NCBI RefSeq assembly: GCF_035999195.1
Contig: NZ_DASYGY010000001.1
Location: 1-64,000, forward strand
Reading direction: 5' to 3'
DNA: 64,000 nucleotides
Source of the DNA: Pseudoxanthomonas sp.
GTDB taxonomy: Bacteria; Pseudomonadota; Gammaproteobacteria; Xanthomonadales; Xanthomonadaceae
Shown here: positions 37,432-46,893 of the stretch, in pieces
How the letters are laid out: every line of letters starts with the position of its first letter
Numbering within the stretch: position 1 is the stretch's first letter
Notes under the pieces: generated by a model
Databases searched by the model: none
What the model was told of the DNA's origin: nothing
Seen by the model: the letters and a program-made list of their open reading frames with translations, nothing else
Position numbers and translations under genes: made by a program

Positions 37432-38270
37432 TGTTTCTGCTCCGACGGTGCCCGGTCTTCCTGGTCGGAAGCAGCGGCGTCGTCATCTTTGGGTTGAGGT
37501 TCATCGTGGTCGCCGGCGTCGTTGCCGGCGTCATCGGATGCGGTGTCTTCGTCGGCATCGTCCGATGCCGTGGTGTCGTGCTGTTCGTCGTCCGTGTCGC
37601 CGTCGTCGTCCGCGACGGGCGTGCTTTCGTCAGGCGTGCTTCTGTCGGACGCGTTCCCTTCCTGAGCCGCATCGGCGGCGTCGCCGCTGGCGATGCTGAC
37701 CGGCAGCGGGGCGCCGTCCAGCGGCAGCTGCGGTTCCAGTTCGCCGATGTCCTTCAGTTCGGACAGCGGCGGCAGTTCGTCCAGGCGCTTCAGGCCGAAG
37801 TAGTCGAGGAAGGCCTTGGTCGTGCCGAACAGCGCCGGCTTGCCCGGCACATCGCGATGGCCGACCACGCGGATCCACTCGCGCTCTTCCAGCGCCTGGA
37901 TGATGTTGCTGCTGACCGCCACGCCGCGGACCTGTTCGATCTCGCCGCGGGTGATCGGCTGGCGGTAGGCGATCAGCGCCAGCGTTTCCAGCGTGGCGCG
38001 CGTGTACTTGGTCTTGCGCTCGGTCCACAGGCGCGCGACCCAGGCGTGCACGTCCGCCTTGACCTGGTAGCGGTAGCCGGACGCCACTTCGACCAGTTCC
38101 ACGCCACGGTCGGCGCAGGCGTCGGCCAGGTGCTGCAGGGCGGCCTCGACGCTGCCTTCCGGCGCCGGCTCGTCCTCGGGGAACAGGCCATGCAGCTGCG
38201 CCAGCGTCAGCGGCTGGGTGGCGGCCAGCAGGGCGGCCTCCACGATGCGGTTGATGAGCGATTGATCCAT
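37428..38270 (-). CDS. scpB: Segregation and condensation protein ScpB
   Basis: Winged-helix subunit of the SMC condensin; 280 residues. LINRIVEAALLAATQPLTLAQL and TLALIAYRQPITRGEIEQVRGV are the family core. The last 85-90 residues form a strongly acidic, disordered tail (DDDGDTDDEQHD, DDADEDTASDDAGND) not found in short ScpB proteins. It sits between scpA and rluB on the minus strand. Confidence 0.94.
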   Translation of the reverse strand: MDQSLINRIVEAALLAATQPLTLAQLHGLFPEDEPAPEGSVEAALQHLADACADRGVELVEVASGYRYQVKADVHAWVARLWTERKTKYTRATLETLALIAYRQPITRGEIEQVRGVAVSSNIIQALEEREWIRVVGHRDVPGKPALFGTTKAFLDYFGLKRLDELPPLSELKDIGELEPQLPLDGAPLPVSIASGDAADAAQEGNASDRSTPDESTPVADDDGDTDDEQHDTTASDDADEDTASDDAGNDAGDHDEPQPKDDDAAASDQEDRAPSEQKQ

Positions 38271-38316
38271 GCGGTCCTGTCGTTCGGAAAGGCGGCGGGC
38301 GTTCGGCCCGGCCGCG

Positions 38317-39222
38317 TCACGGGCTGTCGTTGGCGGCGTCGCTGTCGTCGAACTCGCTGGAGAACTGCAGCGGTTCGTTGGTGTTGTTCAGCGCCAGCGA
38401 CTTGATGTAGATCGGGGCGAGCGGGGCTTCCTGCACGATGTCCAGCAACTGCTCCTTGGCCAGTTCCAGCATGGCCAGGAAGGTCACCAGCACGCCGAGC
38501 TTGCCTTCCTCGGGGGTGAACATGCTCTCGAAGCGGTGGAACCTGCCGTCCTCCAGCCGGGTGAGCACGTCGCCCATCCGCTGGCGAACGCTGAGCGCCT
38601 CGCGCTTGATCGCGTGGCCGGTGAACAGCTCGGCGCGCTTGAGCACGTCGTGCAGCGCCAGCAGCATCTCCTTCAGCTCCACCGGCGGCGGCAGCTTCAC
38701 CGCGGCGCGGTCCGGCACGTCGGCGTGCGCCGGCGTGGTGTCGCGGTCCAGCCGGGGCAGGGCGTCCAGATCCTCGGCGGCCTGCTTGAAGCGTTCGTAC
38801 TCCTGCAGGCGGCGTACCAGCTCGGCGCGCGGGTCGCCTTCCTCGCCTTCCTCCGTGACCGGGCGCGGCAGCAGCATGCGCGACTTGATCTCGGCCAGGA
38901 TGGCGGCCATCAGCAGGTACTCGGCGGCCAGTTCGAACCGCAGCTCCTGCATCACGTTGATGTAGTCCACGTACTGCCGGGTGATCTCGGCGACGGGGAT
39001 GTCCAGGATGTCCAGGTTCTGCCGGCGGATCAGGTACAGCAGCAGGTCCAGCGGACCCTCGAAGGCGTCGAGGATGACTTCCAGCGCGTCCGGCGGGATG
39101 TAGAGGTCCTGCGGGATCTGCAGCACCGGCTGGCCATGCACCACCGCCAGCGGCATTTCCTGCTGCTGCGGGTGGTTGGTCGGGGTTTGTGGGTTCGCGT
39201 CGGACGCGAGTTCTGGGCTCAT
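38317..39222 (-). CDS. scpA: Segregation and condensation protein ScpA
   Basis: Kleisin subunit that links SMC heads and binds ScpB; about 301 residues from ATG 39222. FEGPLDLLLYLIRRQNLDILDIPVAEITRQYVDYI is conserved at the N-terminus, followed by LLMAAILAEIKSRMLLP, and VTFLAMLELAKEQLLDIVQ marks the C-terminal winged helix. An upstream start at 39297 would add non-conserved residues. smc itself begins at 62820 on the other strand. Confidence 0.94.
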   Translation of the reverse strand: MSPELASDANPQTPTNHPQQQEMPLAVVHGQPVLQIPQDLYIPPDALEVILDAFEGPLDLLLYLIRRQNLDILDIPVAEITRQYVDYINVMQELRFELAAEYLLMAAILAEIKSRMLLPRPVTEEGEEGDPRAELVRRLQEYERFKQAAEDLDALPRLDRDTTPAHADVPDRAAVKLPPPVELKEMLLALHDVLKRAELFTGHAIKREALSVRQRMGDVLTRLEDGRFHRFESMFTPEEGKLGVLVTFLAMLELAKEQLLDIVQEAPLAPIYIKSLALNNTNEPLQFSSEFDDSDAANDSP

Positions 39223-39598
39223 CAAGAAACAGCCATCGTGCGGGTCACCCTGCGGACCTGCACGTGGCAGGACGGCGCGGCACCGGCAATGCACCAACCA
39301 TCATCATCATGCGTCGCAGGGCGAACGCTTCCCTTACAGCAACCAGCAAAGCACACCGCAGGACTGCGGTGGCGGACAGCGAGAGGTCGTCGGGCGCGGG
39401 CGGGTGGGGGCAGCGAATCGAACGTCCCGGTGGACCCTCGATGGGGCAGGTAGGTCGGCGTGGCCGGATCTTCCCCTGGACGGGCCGCTGCTTCCGGCCG
39501 TGCAATGAGGCACAGGGTAAGCCCTGACTTCGACCGTGTCCAGCGCCGGCAAGGGGCCGCGCCCGTACAATTCAGGCTTCGACTTTGGAGTGAACACC
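39223..39598. other. Intergenic region between scpA and yciI
   Basis: 376 bp without a convincing gene. It contains four CAT triplets at 39300-39311, an 8-bp-stem hairpin CACCGCAG/CTGCGGTG (39354-39371), and a -10-like TACAAT (39566-39571) before yciI. It should hold divergent promoters; none has a clear -35. Confidence 0.5.
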
Positions 39599-39898
39599 AT
39601 GTGGTATGCCATTGAAGGCCATGACGGCCCCGACGTGCTGGCCCGCCGTCTCGCCGCGCGCGCGGAGCATCTGGCGCGGCTGACCGCGCTGCGCGACGAA
39701 GGCCGGCTGCTGCTGGCCGGTCCGTGTCCGGCGATCGATGCCGAAGACCCGGGCCCGGCCGGATTCAGCGGCAGCATCGTGATCGCCGAATTCGATTCGC
39801 TGGACGATGCCCGCGCCTGGGCCGATGCCGATCCCTACATGTCGGCCAGGGTCTACACCCGCGTCGACGTGCGGCCCTTCCGCAAGGTCCTGCCGTGA
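39599..39898 (+). CDS. YciI family protein
   Basis: A 99-residue YCII-domain protein (MWYAIEGHDGPDVLARRLAAR...). The conserved His/Asp pair (GHDG) and ADADPYMSARVYTRVDVRPF match the family. Biochemical role unknown. Its stop overlaps the GTG of bolA, the usual pairing in xanthomonads. Confidence 0.92.
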   Translation: MWYAIEGHDGPDVLARRLAARAEHLARLTALRDEGRLLLAGPCPAIDAEDPGPAGFSGSIVIAEFDSLDDARAWADADPYMSARVYTRVDVRPFRKVLP

Positions 39899-40164
39899 GC
39901 CGGGTCGAACGCATCCGCGACGCGTTGCAGGCTGCCCTGCAGCCGGTGTTGTTGGAGGTACTCGACGACAGCCACAAGCATGCCGGCCACGAGGGCGCCC
40001 GCGACGGGCGCGGACATTTCACCGTCCGCATCACCAGCGACGCGTTCGCCGGCAAGGCCCCGCTGGCCCGTCACCGGGCCGTGTATGCCGCGCTGGGCGA
40101 GATGATGCAGACCGACATCCACGCCCTGGCCATCGAGGCCCGCACACCGGACGAAGCCGGCTGA
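39895..40164 (+). CDS. BolA family protein
   Basis: An 89-residue BolA protein from GTG 39895, overlapping yciI. HAGHEGARDGRGHFTVRITSDAFAGK and LARHRAVYAALGEMM carry the family His residues that bind an Fe-S cluster with a monothiol glutaredoxin. Involved in Fe-S and stress regulation in other bacteria. Confidence 0.92.
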   Translation: MSRVERIRDALQAALQPVLLEVLDDSHKHAGHEGARDGRGHFTVRITSDAFAGKAPLARHRAVYAALGEMMQTDIHALAIEARTPDEAG

Positions 40165-40200
40165 CGTCATTGTCTTTGGCAGCGCGACATGCGCCGGTCG

Positions 40201-40216
40201 ATGAAAACGTTTACAT
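40201..40216. promoter_or_regulatory. LacI-type operator upstream of bglX
   Basis: ATGAAAACGTTTACAT, a near palindrome centred on CG, 32 nt before the bglX start. Similar sites stand before the regulator, the TonB receptor, the glycosidase/transport operon and the remote ATPase. Confidence 0.7.
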
Positions 40217-40247
40217 TCGCCCCCTTCCATCACGCCGGGAGGGCGCC

Positions 40248-42506
40248 ATGTCCACCAACCACCTTTCGTCGCGGCCGCTGCTGGCCGGCCTGATCGCCAC
40301 CCTGCTGGCCGCGCCAGCCGCGGCCGCACCACCGGTGTATGCCACGCCGCAGGAGAAAGCCTTCGTCGACGCCCTGATGGCGAAGATGACGGTCGAGGAG
40401 AAGCTGGGCCAGCTGAACCAGCCGGCCGGCGTGGGCAACAACACCGGGCCGGCGGCCATGACGGGCAACGAGGACCAGATCCGCAAGGGCGAGATCGGCA
40501 CTTACCTGGGGACCCAGGGCGCGGTGCTGACCTGCCGCCTGCAGAGGATCGCGGTGGAGGAGTCCCGGCTCGGCATCCCGCTGATGTTCGGCTTCGACGT
40601 GATCCACGGCCACCGCACGGTGTTCCCGGTGCCGCTGGGCGAGTCGTCGAGCTTCGATCCGGTGGAAGTGCAGCACGCCGCGCGCGTCGCCGCCGTCGAG
40701 GCGGCGGCGCACGGCATCCATTGGACCTACGCGCCAATGGTGGACATCTCCCGCGACCCGCGCTGGGGCCGCATCGTCGAGGGCGCCGGCGAGGACCCGT
40801 ATCTCGGGTCGGTGCTGGCCGCCGCGCGCGTGCGTGGGTTCCAGGGCGACGACCTGCGTTCGCCGGACACCGTGCTGGCCACCGCCAAGCACTTCGTGGC
40901 GTACGGTGCGGCCGAGGGGGGGCGCGACTACAACGTCGCCGACATCTCCGAGCGCGCGCTGCACGAGGTGTACCTGCCGCCGTTCAAGGCGGCGGTCGAC
41001 GCCGGTGCGCAGTCGATCATGGCCGCCTTCAACGAAGTGGCCGGTGTGCCGATGCACGCGCACCGGCCGCTGATCGAGGACGTGCTGCGCAAGCAGTGGG
41101 GCTGGGACGGCCTGTTGGTCAGCGACTACACCGGCGTGATGGAGCTGATGCCGCACGGCGTGGCCGCCAATCGCGAGGAGGCGGGCATCCTGGGCCTGCG
41201 TGCCGGCGTGGACGTGGACATGGTCAGCCAGATCTACGTGAAGGACCTGCCGGCGGCGGTGAAGGCCGGAAAGATCCCGATGGCGGAGCTCGACGCGTCC
41301 GTCCGTCGCGTACTGAACGCCAAATACCGCCTGGGCCTGTTCGATGATCCCTATCGCTACTGCACCGACGACGGCGCACGCGAGCGTGCGCTGACCCTCA
41401 CGCCGGAACACCGCGCGGCCGCACGCCGCATGGCACAGAAGTCGCTGGTGCTGCTGGAGAACGACCGCAACGTGCTGCCGCTGTCCAAGTCCGTGCGTAC
41501 GCTGGCGGTGATCGGCCCGCTGGCCGACCATCGCCGCGCCATGCTCGGCAACTGGGCGGTGGCCGGGCGCGAGGAGGACGCGGTGACCCCGGTGGTGGGC
41601 CTGAAGGCCGCGTTGGGCACGGGCACGCGGCTGATCGTCGCCAAGGGTGCCGAGATCGAAGGCCAGGACACCTCGGGCTTCGCCGAGGCGATCGCCGCGG
41701 CCAAGCAGGCCGATGCGGTGGTGATGTTCCTCGGTGAGCATCCCGACATGAGCGCCGAGGCGCACAACCGCACCACGCTGGACCTGCCCGGCGTGCAGGA
41801 ACAGCTGGCCTTGCAGGTCGCGGCGACCGGCAAGCCGGTGGTCGTGGTGCTGCTGAACGGCCGACCGCTGTCGATCGGCGCGCTGAAAGGCAAGGTGCCG
41901 GCGATCCTGGAGGCGTGGTTCCCGGGCGTGGAGGGCGGACATGCCATCACCGACGTGCTGTTCGGCGACGTCAATCCGTCGGCCAAGCTGCCGGTGACGT
42001 TCCCGCACAATGTGGGGCAGATCCCGCTCTACTACGCGCATCGCAACACCGGCCGTCCGCCGAGCGACACCGACAAATACACCAGCAAGTACCTGGATGC
42101 GCCGTCCACGCCGCTGTACGCCTTCGGCCACGGACTGAGCTATACGACCTTCCGGTATGACACGCCGGTGGTGGCGAAGAAGACGCTGGCCCCGGATGCG
42201 CTGCAGCAGCAGGTCAGCGTGCGTGTCACCAATACCGGCACTCGCGCGGGCGAGGAAGTGGTGCAACTCTACCTGCGCGACGACGTGGCCAGCGTCACCC
42301 GACCGGTGAAGCAGCTGCGCGGCTTCCAGCGCGTCGCGTTGCAACCGGGCGAGTCGAAGACCGTCACCTTCGACCTCGGCTTCGAGGATCTGGCGATGTA
42401 CGACGCCCGCATGCAGCAGGTGGTGGAGCCGGGCACGTTCACGGTGTTCGTGGGCGGAAGCTCGGACCGCACGCAGCAGGCCGCGTTCTCGGTGGCAGCA
42501 CGCTGA
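40248..42506 (+). CDS. bglX: Periplasmic beta-glucosidase BglX (GH3)
   Basis: Releases glucose from the non-reducing ends of beta-glucosides; 752 residues, near E. coli BglX (765). A signal peptide (LLAGLIATLLAAPAAAA) is followed by a GH3 barrel with the nucleophile Asp293 (LLVSDYTGVMEL), a second GH3 domain (LAVIGPLADHRRAMLGNWA) and a C-terminal fibronectin-III-like domain (VSVRVTNTGTRAGEEVVQLYLRD). GGGAGGG precedes ATG 40248. Controlled by the operator just upstream. Confidence 0.95.
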   Translation: MSTNHLSSRPLLAGLIATLLAAPAAAAPPVYATPQEKAFVDALMAKMTVEEKLGQLNQPAGVGNNTGPAAMTGNEDQIRKGEIGTYLGTQGAVLTCRLQRIAVEESRLGIPLMFGFDVIHGHRTVFPVPLGESSSFDPVEVQHAARVAAVEAAAHGIHWTYAPMVDISRDPRWGRIVEGAGEDPYLGSVLAAARVRGFQGDDLRSPDTVLATAKHFVAYGAAEGGRDYNVADISERALHEVYLPPFKAAVDAGAQSIMAAFNEVAGVPMHAHRPLIEDVLRKQWGWDGLLVSDYTGVMELMPHGVAANREEAGILGLRAGVDVDMVSQIYVKDLPAAVKAGKIPMAELDASVRRVLNAKYRLGLFDDPYRYCTDDGARERALTLTPEHRAAARRMAQKSLVLLENDRNVLPLSKSVRTLAVIGPLADHRRAMLGNWAVAGREEDAVTPVVGLKAALGTGTRLIVAKGAEIEGQDTSGFAEAIAAAKQADAVVMFLGEHPDMSAEAHNRTTLDLPGVQEQLALQVAATGKPVVVVLLNGRPLSIGALKGKVPAILEAWFPGVEGGHAITDVLFGDVNPSAKLPVTFPHNVGQIPLYYAHRNTGRPPSDTDKYTSKYLDAPSTPLYAFGHGLSYTTFRYDTPVVAKKTLAPDALQQQVSVRVTNTGTRAGEEVVQLYLRDDVASVTRPVKQLRGFQRVALQPGESKTVTFDLGFEDLAMYDARMQQVVEPGTFTVFVGGSSDRTQQAAFSVAAR

Positions 42507-42643
42507 TGGGCGACGGCGACGGCGACGGCGACGCGGCATCGGCGATGCTGCGTCGCAATATCTTTTGTGAGCCGAGTGCTCACGCAAGCGACTGAATTCA
42601 CGACATATTCCGGACCAACTAACGCGGGCTTTACACGTTTCCG

Positions 42644-42657
42644 TGAAAACGGTTACA
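42644..42657. promoter_or_regulatory. LacI-type operator upstream of the LacI gene
   Basis: TGAAAACGGTTACA, 43 nt before the regulator start; overlaps a second related sequence ACACGTTTCCGT just upstream. Points to autoregulation. Confidence 0.65.
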
Positions 42658-42700
42658 GTCCGCGCCACTCAAGGCTGTCATCACCGCGGAGGGGCGGGGA

Positions 42701-43729
42701 ATGGCGAGAACCTCGGTCACCATCAAGGATGTCGCACGCGAGGCGCGGGTTTCCGTCGCCACCGTGTCGCGTGCCTTGAACGGACACGAGAACGTCGCCG
42801 AATCCGTCCGCCAGCAGGTCCTGGCCACCGCCGACCGCCTGCGCTACCAGCCGCATGCCGCCGCGCGCAGTCTCAGCAGCCGTCGCACGCAGACCGTCGG
42901 CGTCGTGTTGCCCGACCTGTATGGCGAGTTCTTCTCCGAACTGATCCGCGGCATCGACCAGGTCGCCCGCGCGCGCCGCCAGCACCTGCTGGTGTCCAGC
43001 TACCACGGCCATCCCGAAGAGCAGAGCGAAGCGCTGCGCGCGATGCGTGGCCGCGTCGACGGGCTGCTGGTGCTGTCGCCGTATACCGACCGCCCGGGCT
43101 TCCTGGTCGACAACCTGCCGTCGTCGCTGCCGGTGGTGCTGATCAATACCGATGTGCAGGACTCGCCTTACCCCGCCTTGACCATCGACAACTACAGCGC
43201 AGCCGTGGCGATGGTCGAGCACCTCGCCCAGGCCGGCCACCGCCGCATCGCATTCATCGGTGGTCCGGAGGGCAACTTCGATGCGCGCGAGCGCTTGCGC
43301 GGCTATCGCGATGCGATGGCGCGTCTGTCGTCAGGCGCGCCGCTGCAGGAATTTTCCGGCGATTTCAGCGAGTCCGCAGGCTACGACGCGGGCAGGCACA
43401 TCGCGCATGCGACGCACCGGCCGCAGGCGGTGTTCGCTGCCAATGACATGACCGCGCTGGGCTGTCTGTACGCCTTCAACGAGGCCGGCGTGCGCGTGCC
43501 GCAGGACGTGGCGCTGGCGGGTTTCGACGACATTCCGCTGGCGCGCTTCGTTCACCCGACCTTGACCACGATGCGCGTCAGTATTGCCGAGCTTGGGGGG
43601 CAGGCGATGAGCCGTCTGCTGGACACGATCGAATCCGATGGTGCGCGCGTGGCGCCTTCGGCCATGTTGACGCCGGAGTTGATCGTCAGGGCGTCAAGCG
43701 TGGGAGAAGGCCGCCACGCAGCGACATAG
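42701..43729 (+). CDS. LacI-family transcriptional regulator
   Basis: A 342-residue repressor. The helix-turn-helix TIKDVAREARVSVATVSRALNG lies at 7-28, with the hinge helix RYQPHAAARSLSS, then a periplasmic-binding-protein-like sugar domain (VGVVLPDLYGEFFSELIRGID; AVFAANDMTALGCLYAF; VALAGFDDIPLARFVHPTLTTMR). It lies between bglX and a TonB receptor and its own operator is upstream. The inducer is probably a glucoside released by the neighbouring enzymes. Confidence 0.95.
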   Translation: MARTSVTIKDVAREARVSVATVSRALNGHENVAESVRQQVLATADRLRYQPHAAARSLSSRRTQTVGVVLPDLYGEFFSELIRGIDQVARARRQHLLVSSYHGHPEEQSEALRAMRGRVDGLLVLSPYTDRPGFLVDNLPSSLPVVLINTDVQDSPYPALTIDNYSAAVAMVEHLAQAGHRRIAFIGGPEGNFDARERLRGYRDAMARLSSGAPLQEFSGDFSESAGYDAGRHIAHATHRPQAVFAANDMTALGCLYAFNEAGVRVPQDVALAGFDDIPLARFVHPTLTTMRVSIAELGGQAMSRLLDTIESDGARVAPSAMLTPELIVRASSVGEGRHAAT

Positions 43730-43734
43730 GGAAC

Positions 43735-43752
43735 GCGGGGCCGCTTTTTTTT
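43735..43752 (+). terminator. Possible terminator after the LacI gene
   Basis: A short GCGG/CCGC hairpin followed by eight T. The stem is only 4 bp, so this is a weak call. Confidence 0.4.
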
Positions 43753-43760
43753 GGAGCGGG

Positions 43761-43776
43761 TTGTAATCGATTACAA
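43761..43776. promoter_or_regulatory. LacI-type operator upstream of the TonB receptor
   Basis: TTGTAATCGATTACAA, a perfect 16-bp palindrome 48 nt before the receptor start. The best match of the five sites to an ideal LacI operator. Confidence 0.8.
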
Positions 43777-43824
43777 GCGGCATCGAGCCGATTTGCAGTA
43801 CATCAATCTTTGGAGGGAGAGCCA

Positions 43825-46800
43825 ATGAAACAGCGCAACCGCACCACCGCATTCCGACCCAATCGCAGGTTGTTGTCCTGCGCGCTGGCCAGCTGCCTGG
43901 CCATGGCGGCGCCGCAGGTGATGGCGCAGTCCACGTCCGCCACGCTGCGTGGCGCGGTGACGGCGGATTCCACCATCACCGTCACCAACGTGGATACCGG
44001 CCTCACCCGTACCGCGAAAGCGACCAACGGCAGCTACAACATCGGCGGCCTGCCGCCGGGCACGTACCGGATCGACGTCAATGCCGGCGGCCAGACCAGC
44101 AGCCGTGCGGTGACCCTGGCCGTAGGCCAGACCGCCACGCTGAACCTGCAGGACGCACCGCCGGTGTCCGCCCCGGCGGCCGATGCGACTAATCTGGACA
44201 CCGTGCGCGTGACCGCGCCGATGCTGGTGGAAACCAGGACGTCGGAAGTGGCCACGTACGTGTCGAACAAGCAGATCGAACTGCTGCCGCAGAACTCGCG
44301 CAACTTCCTCGCGTTCGCGGATACGGTGCCGGGCATGCGCTTCGTGACCAGCGGCAACGGCAACGAATCGCAGCTGCGCAGCGGTGCTCAGGGCGCCAGC
44401 CAGATCAACGTCTTCATTGATGGCGTCGGCCAGAAGAACTACGTCACGCCCGGCGGCATCACCGGCCAGGACGACAGTCGCGGCAACCCGTTCCCGCAGC
44501 TCGCGATCGGTGAATACAAGGTCATCACCTCGAACTACAAGGCCGAGTACGACCAGATCAGCAGCGCGGCGGTCACGGCGGTGACACGCTCCGGTACCAA
44601 CGACTTCTCCGGCAGTTTCATCTGGGACCGCTACAGCGACAACTGGCGAGAGCCCACGCCAGGCGAGGAAGCGGCCGGCCGGAAAAGCGAAGAAACCACC
44701 GAGCAGTACGGCGTCGCCTTCGGTGGCCCGATCATCCGCGATCGCCTGCACTTCTTCGTGACGTATGAGGCGAAGGACTTCATCGTGCCAGAGATGGTGA
44801 CCCGTCCGAACAATACGGGACACGTGAACATTCCGGCGAACATCCTGGCGCAGTACGGGCCGACCAGCCGTCCCTTCGATCAGGACGTCTATTTCGGCAA
44901 GTTGAGCTGGCAGGCGAGCGACGAGCACCTGGTCGAGTTCTCGGCGCGTGTCCGCGAGGAGGTCGGTATCCTCGACGTCGGTGGCGTGAACGCACAGAGC
45001 GCCGCGACCGCACTGAACAACGACGAGAAGCGCTACGACCTGCGTTCGTTGTACTCGGCCGAAACCTGGATGAACGACGCCCACCTGACCTTCGAGGAGT
45101 CGTCCTACAATCCCTCCCCGCTGGTGAACGCGCCGATAATCCGCTACACCGCCCGCAACCAGGCAAACGACGGCGACATCACGCTGCTCAACACGGGTGG
45201 TGGCGGCAGTTTCCAGGACAAGGGCCAGAAGGGTTGGGGCCTGCAGAACGACTTCACCTGGTACGGATGGCAGGACCACACCGTCAAGGCCGGTGTGAAG
45301 TACAAGGACGTGGAGCTCACCGCGTTCCAGCAGTTCCCGCCGAATCCGCGTTACATCTACGACGTGGCGGTCAACCCGGGTCAGCCCTATCGCATCGAAT
45401 ACACGACGGCCCGGGTCGGCCGGACGCCCTTCGTCGAGTCCGGCAACAAGCAGTTCGGCCTGTACATCCAGGACGACTGGCAGGTCAACGAGAAGCTGAC
45501 GTTGAACATGGGTATCCGCTGGGATTACGAGGACATGGGCGCGTACAAGGACTATGTGCTCGATCCGGCGATCGCGACCGCCTTGCGTGGCTGGACGAAC
45601 ATCCAGAACACCGACTACGACATCGAGAACTACATCAGCGATGGCGGCAACCGCAAGAGCGACAAGGACAACTTCGCGCCTCGCCTGGGGTTCTCCTACG
45701 ATCTCGCCGGTGACCAGCGTCACGTGATCTTCGGTGGTATCGGTCGGTCCTACGATCGCAATCTGTTCGATTACATGGCGCGTGAGTTCTACGGCGGTGC
45801 GTTCACGACGTACACCATCAATTTCCCCGACGTGAATCACCCGTGCAATCCCAGCCCGACCTGCATTCCGTTCAATCCGGCCCTGCTGACGCCCGAAGGT
45901 CTGGCCGCGTTCGCGGCGGCGAACCCCACGGCAGGTGGTGAAGTCAATCTGCTCTCCAATGATCTGGAGACGCCGTATTCGGACCAGTTCAGCATCGGCA
46001 TGCGCAACACCTTCACGGTGTGGGGCCACGACTGGAACACGTCCGCGACGGTCGCGCACATCCGGGCGAAGGAAGGCATCTATTTCCGCCTCGGCAACCG
46101 CTATCCCGGCGGCAGTTTCCGCGATCCGGCGTTCCCGAACGCCACGTGGGGTCGCCAGCCGTGGGGCCAGGCCATTCCGGGCTACGGCAGCCTGATCCTT
46201 GGCCAGAACGGTATCGAGAGCAAGCTCAATTCGCTGCTGCTGTCCGTCGACAAGCCGTACACCGAGCAGTCGCCGTGGGGCGTGACGCTGGCATACACCT
46301 ACAGCGATGCGAAGGAGAACCGCGTCAATGCGTCGAACGGCGAGACCTACGTCTTCGATTATCCCGACGCAGGCGACACCTTCTACCTGTCCAATGGCGT
46401 GCCGAAGCATCGTCTGGTTGCGACAGGCATCTACGGGCTTCCGTGGGATGTGACGCTCTCGGCGAAGCTGATCCTGGAAAGCCCGACGCCTCGCAGTGCC
46501 ACCAACTGCTTCGATGCGCCGAGCAACGACAACTGCTTCTTCGATCCCTACGAGCGTTCGGAAACCATCGGCTTCAAGCAGTTCGACATTGCGTTGCAGA
46601 AGGTCTGGGATACCGGCACCGATCTGAAGTTCAAAGTCCGCGCCGATCTGATCAACGCCTTCAACTGGCGCAACTGGACGGACTTCGACGACTGGCGCGG
46701 CGCGCCGGGCGTGGCCAATCCGAACTTCGGCCAGCGCACCGGTAACGGCATCCTCTGGCCCACCCGCACGTTCAAGCTGTCGTTCGGCTTCGACTGGTAA
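43825..46800 (+). CDS. TonB-dependent receptor, Oar-like, with N-terminal carboxypeptidase-regulatory domain
   Basis: Outer-membrane receptor of 991 residues. A signal peptide (LLSCALASCLAMAAPQVMAQ) precedes a carboxypeptidase-regulatory-like domain (TNVDTGLTRTAKATNGSYNIGGLPPGTYRIDV), a plug (about 130-260) and a large barrel ending in FKLSFGFDW with C-terminal aromatic Trp. GGAGGGAGA precedes ATG 43825; a TTG at 43810 is not preferred. The operator upstream and glycosidases around it suggest uptake of an oligosaccharide. Energised by TonB/ExbBD. Confidence 0.93.
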   Translation: MKQRNRTTAFRPNRRLLSCALASCLAMAAPQVMAQSTSATLRGAVTADSTITVTNVDTGLTRTAKATNGSYNIGGLPPGTYRIDVNAGGQTSSRAVTLAVGQTATLNLQDAPPVSAPAADATNLDTVRVTAPMLVETRTSEVATYVSNKQIELLPQNSRNFLAFADTVPGMRFVTSGNGNESQLRSGAQGASQINVFIDGVGQKNYVTPGGITGQDDSRGNPFPQLAIGEYKVITSNYKAEYDQISSAAVTAVTRSGTNDFSGSFIWDRYSDNWREPTPGEEAAGRKSEETTEQYGVAFGGPIIRDRLHFFVTYEAKDFIVPEMVTRPNNTGHVNIPANILAQYGPTSRPFDQDVYFGKLSWQASDEHLVEFSARVREEVGILDVGGVNAQSAATALNNDEKRYDLRSLYSAETWMNDAHLTFEESSYNPSPLVNAPIIRYTARNQANDGDITLLNTGGGGSFQDKGQKGWGLQNDFTWYGWQDHTVKAGVKYKDVELTAFQQFPPNPRYIYDVAVNPGQPYRIEYTTARVGRTPFVESGNKQFGLYIQDDWQVNEKLTLNMGIRWDYEDMGAYKDYVLDPAIATALRGWTNIQNTDYDIENYISDGGNRKSDKDNFAPRLGFSYDLAGDQRHVIFGGIGRSYDRNLFDYMAREFYGGAFTTYTINFPDVNHPCNPSPTCIPFNPALLTPEGLAAFAAANPTAGGEVNLLSNDLETPYSDQFSIGMRNTFTVWGHDWNTSATVAHIRAKEGIYFRLGNRYPGGSFRDPAFPNATWGRQPWGQAIPGYGSLILGQNGIESKLNSLLLSVDKPYTEQSPWGVTLAYTYSDAKENRVNASNGETYVFDYPDAGDTFYLSNGVPKHRLVATGIYGLPWDVTLSAKLILESPTPRSATNCFDAPSNDNCFFDPYERSETIGFKQFDIALQKVWDTGTDLKFKVRADLINAFNWRNWTDFDDWRGAPGVANPNFGQRTGNGILWPTRTFKLSFGFDW

Positions 46801-46802
46801 TA

Positions 46803-46856
46803 CAAACCCGCCCTCGGGCGGCGCCTCCGGGCGCCGCCTGACCGGCGGGTTTGTTT
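46803..46856 (+). terminator. Terminator after the TonB receptor
   Basis: AAACCCGCC (46804-46812) pairs with GGCGGGTTT (46844-46852) around an inner GGCGGCGCC hairpin, followed by GTTTT. Strong stem with T-run. Confidence 0.8.
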
Positions 46857-46866
46857 TGCGCTCTTC

Positions 46867-46880
46867 TGTAATCGGTTACA
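46867..46880. promoter_or_regulatory. LacI-type operator upstream of the glycosidase/transport operon
   Basis: TGTAATCGGTTACA, 13 nt before the TTG start of the first gene. Differs from the receptor site in one central base. Confidence 0.75.
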
Positions 46881-46893
46881 ACGGGATAATGTT

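Noticed and set aside
39290..39320. His-rich leader peptide (four CAT codons) as an attenuator
   Set aside because: No his or trp gene follows, no ribosome binding site is seen and the reading frame lacks a proper start and terminator pair.
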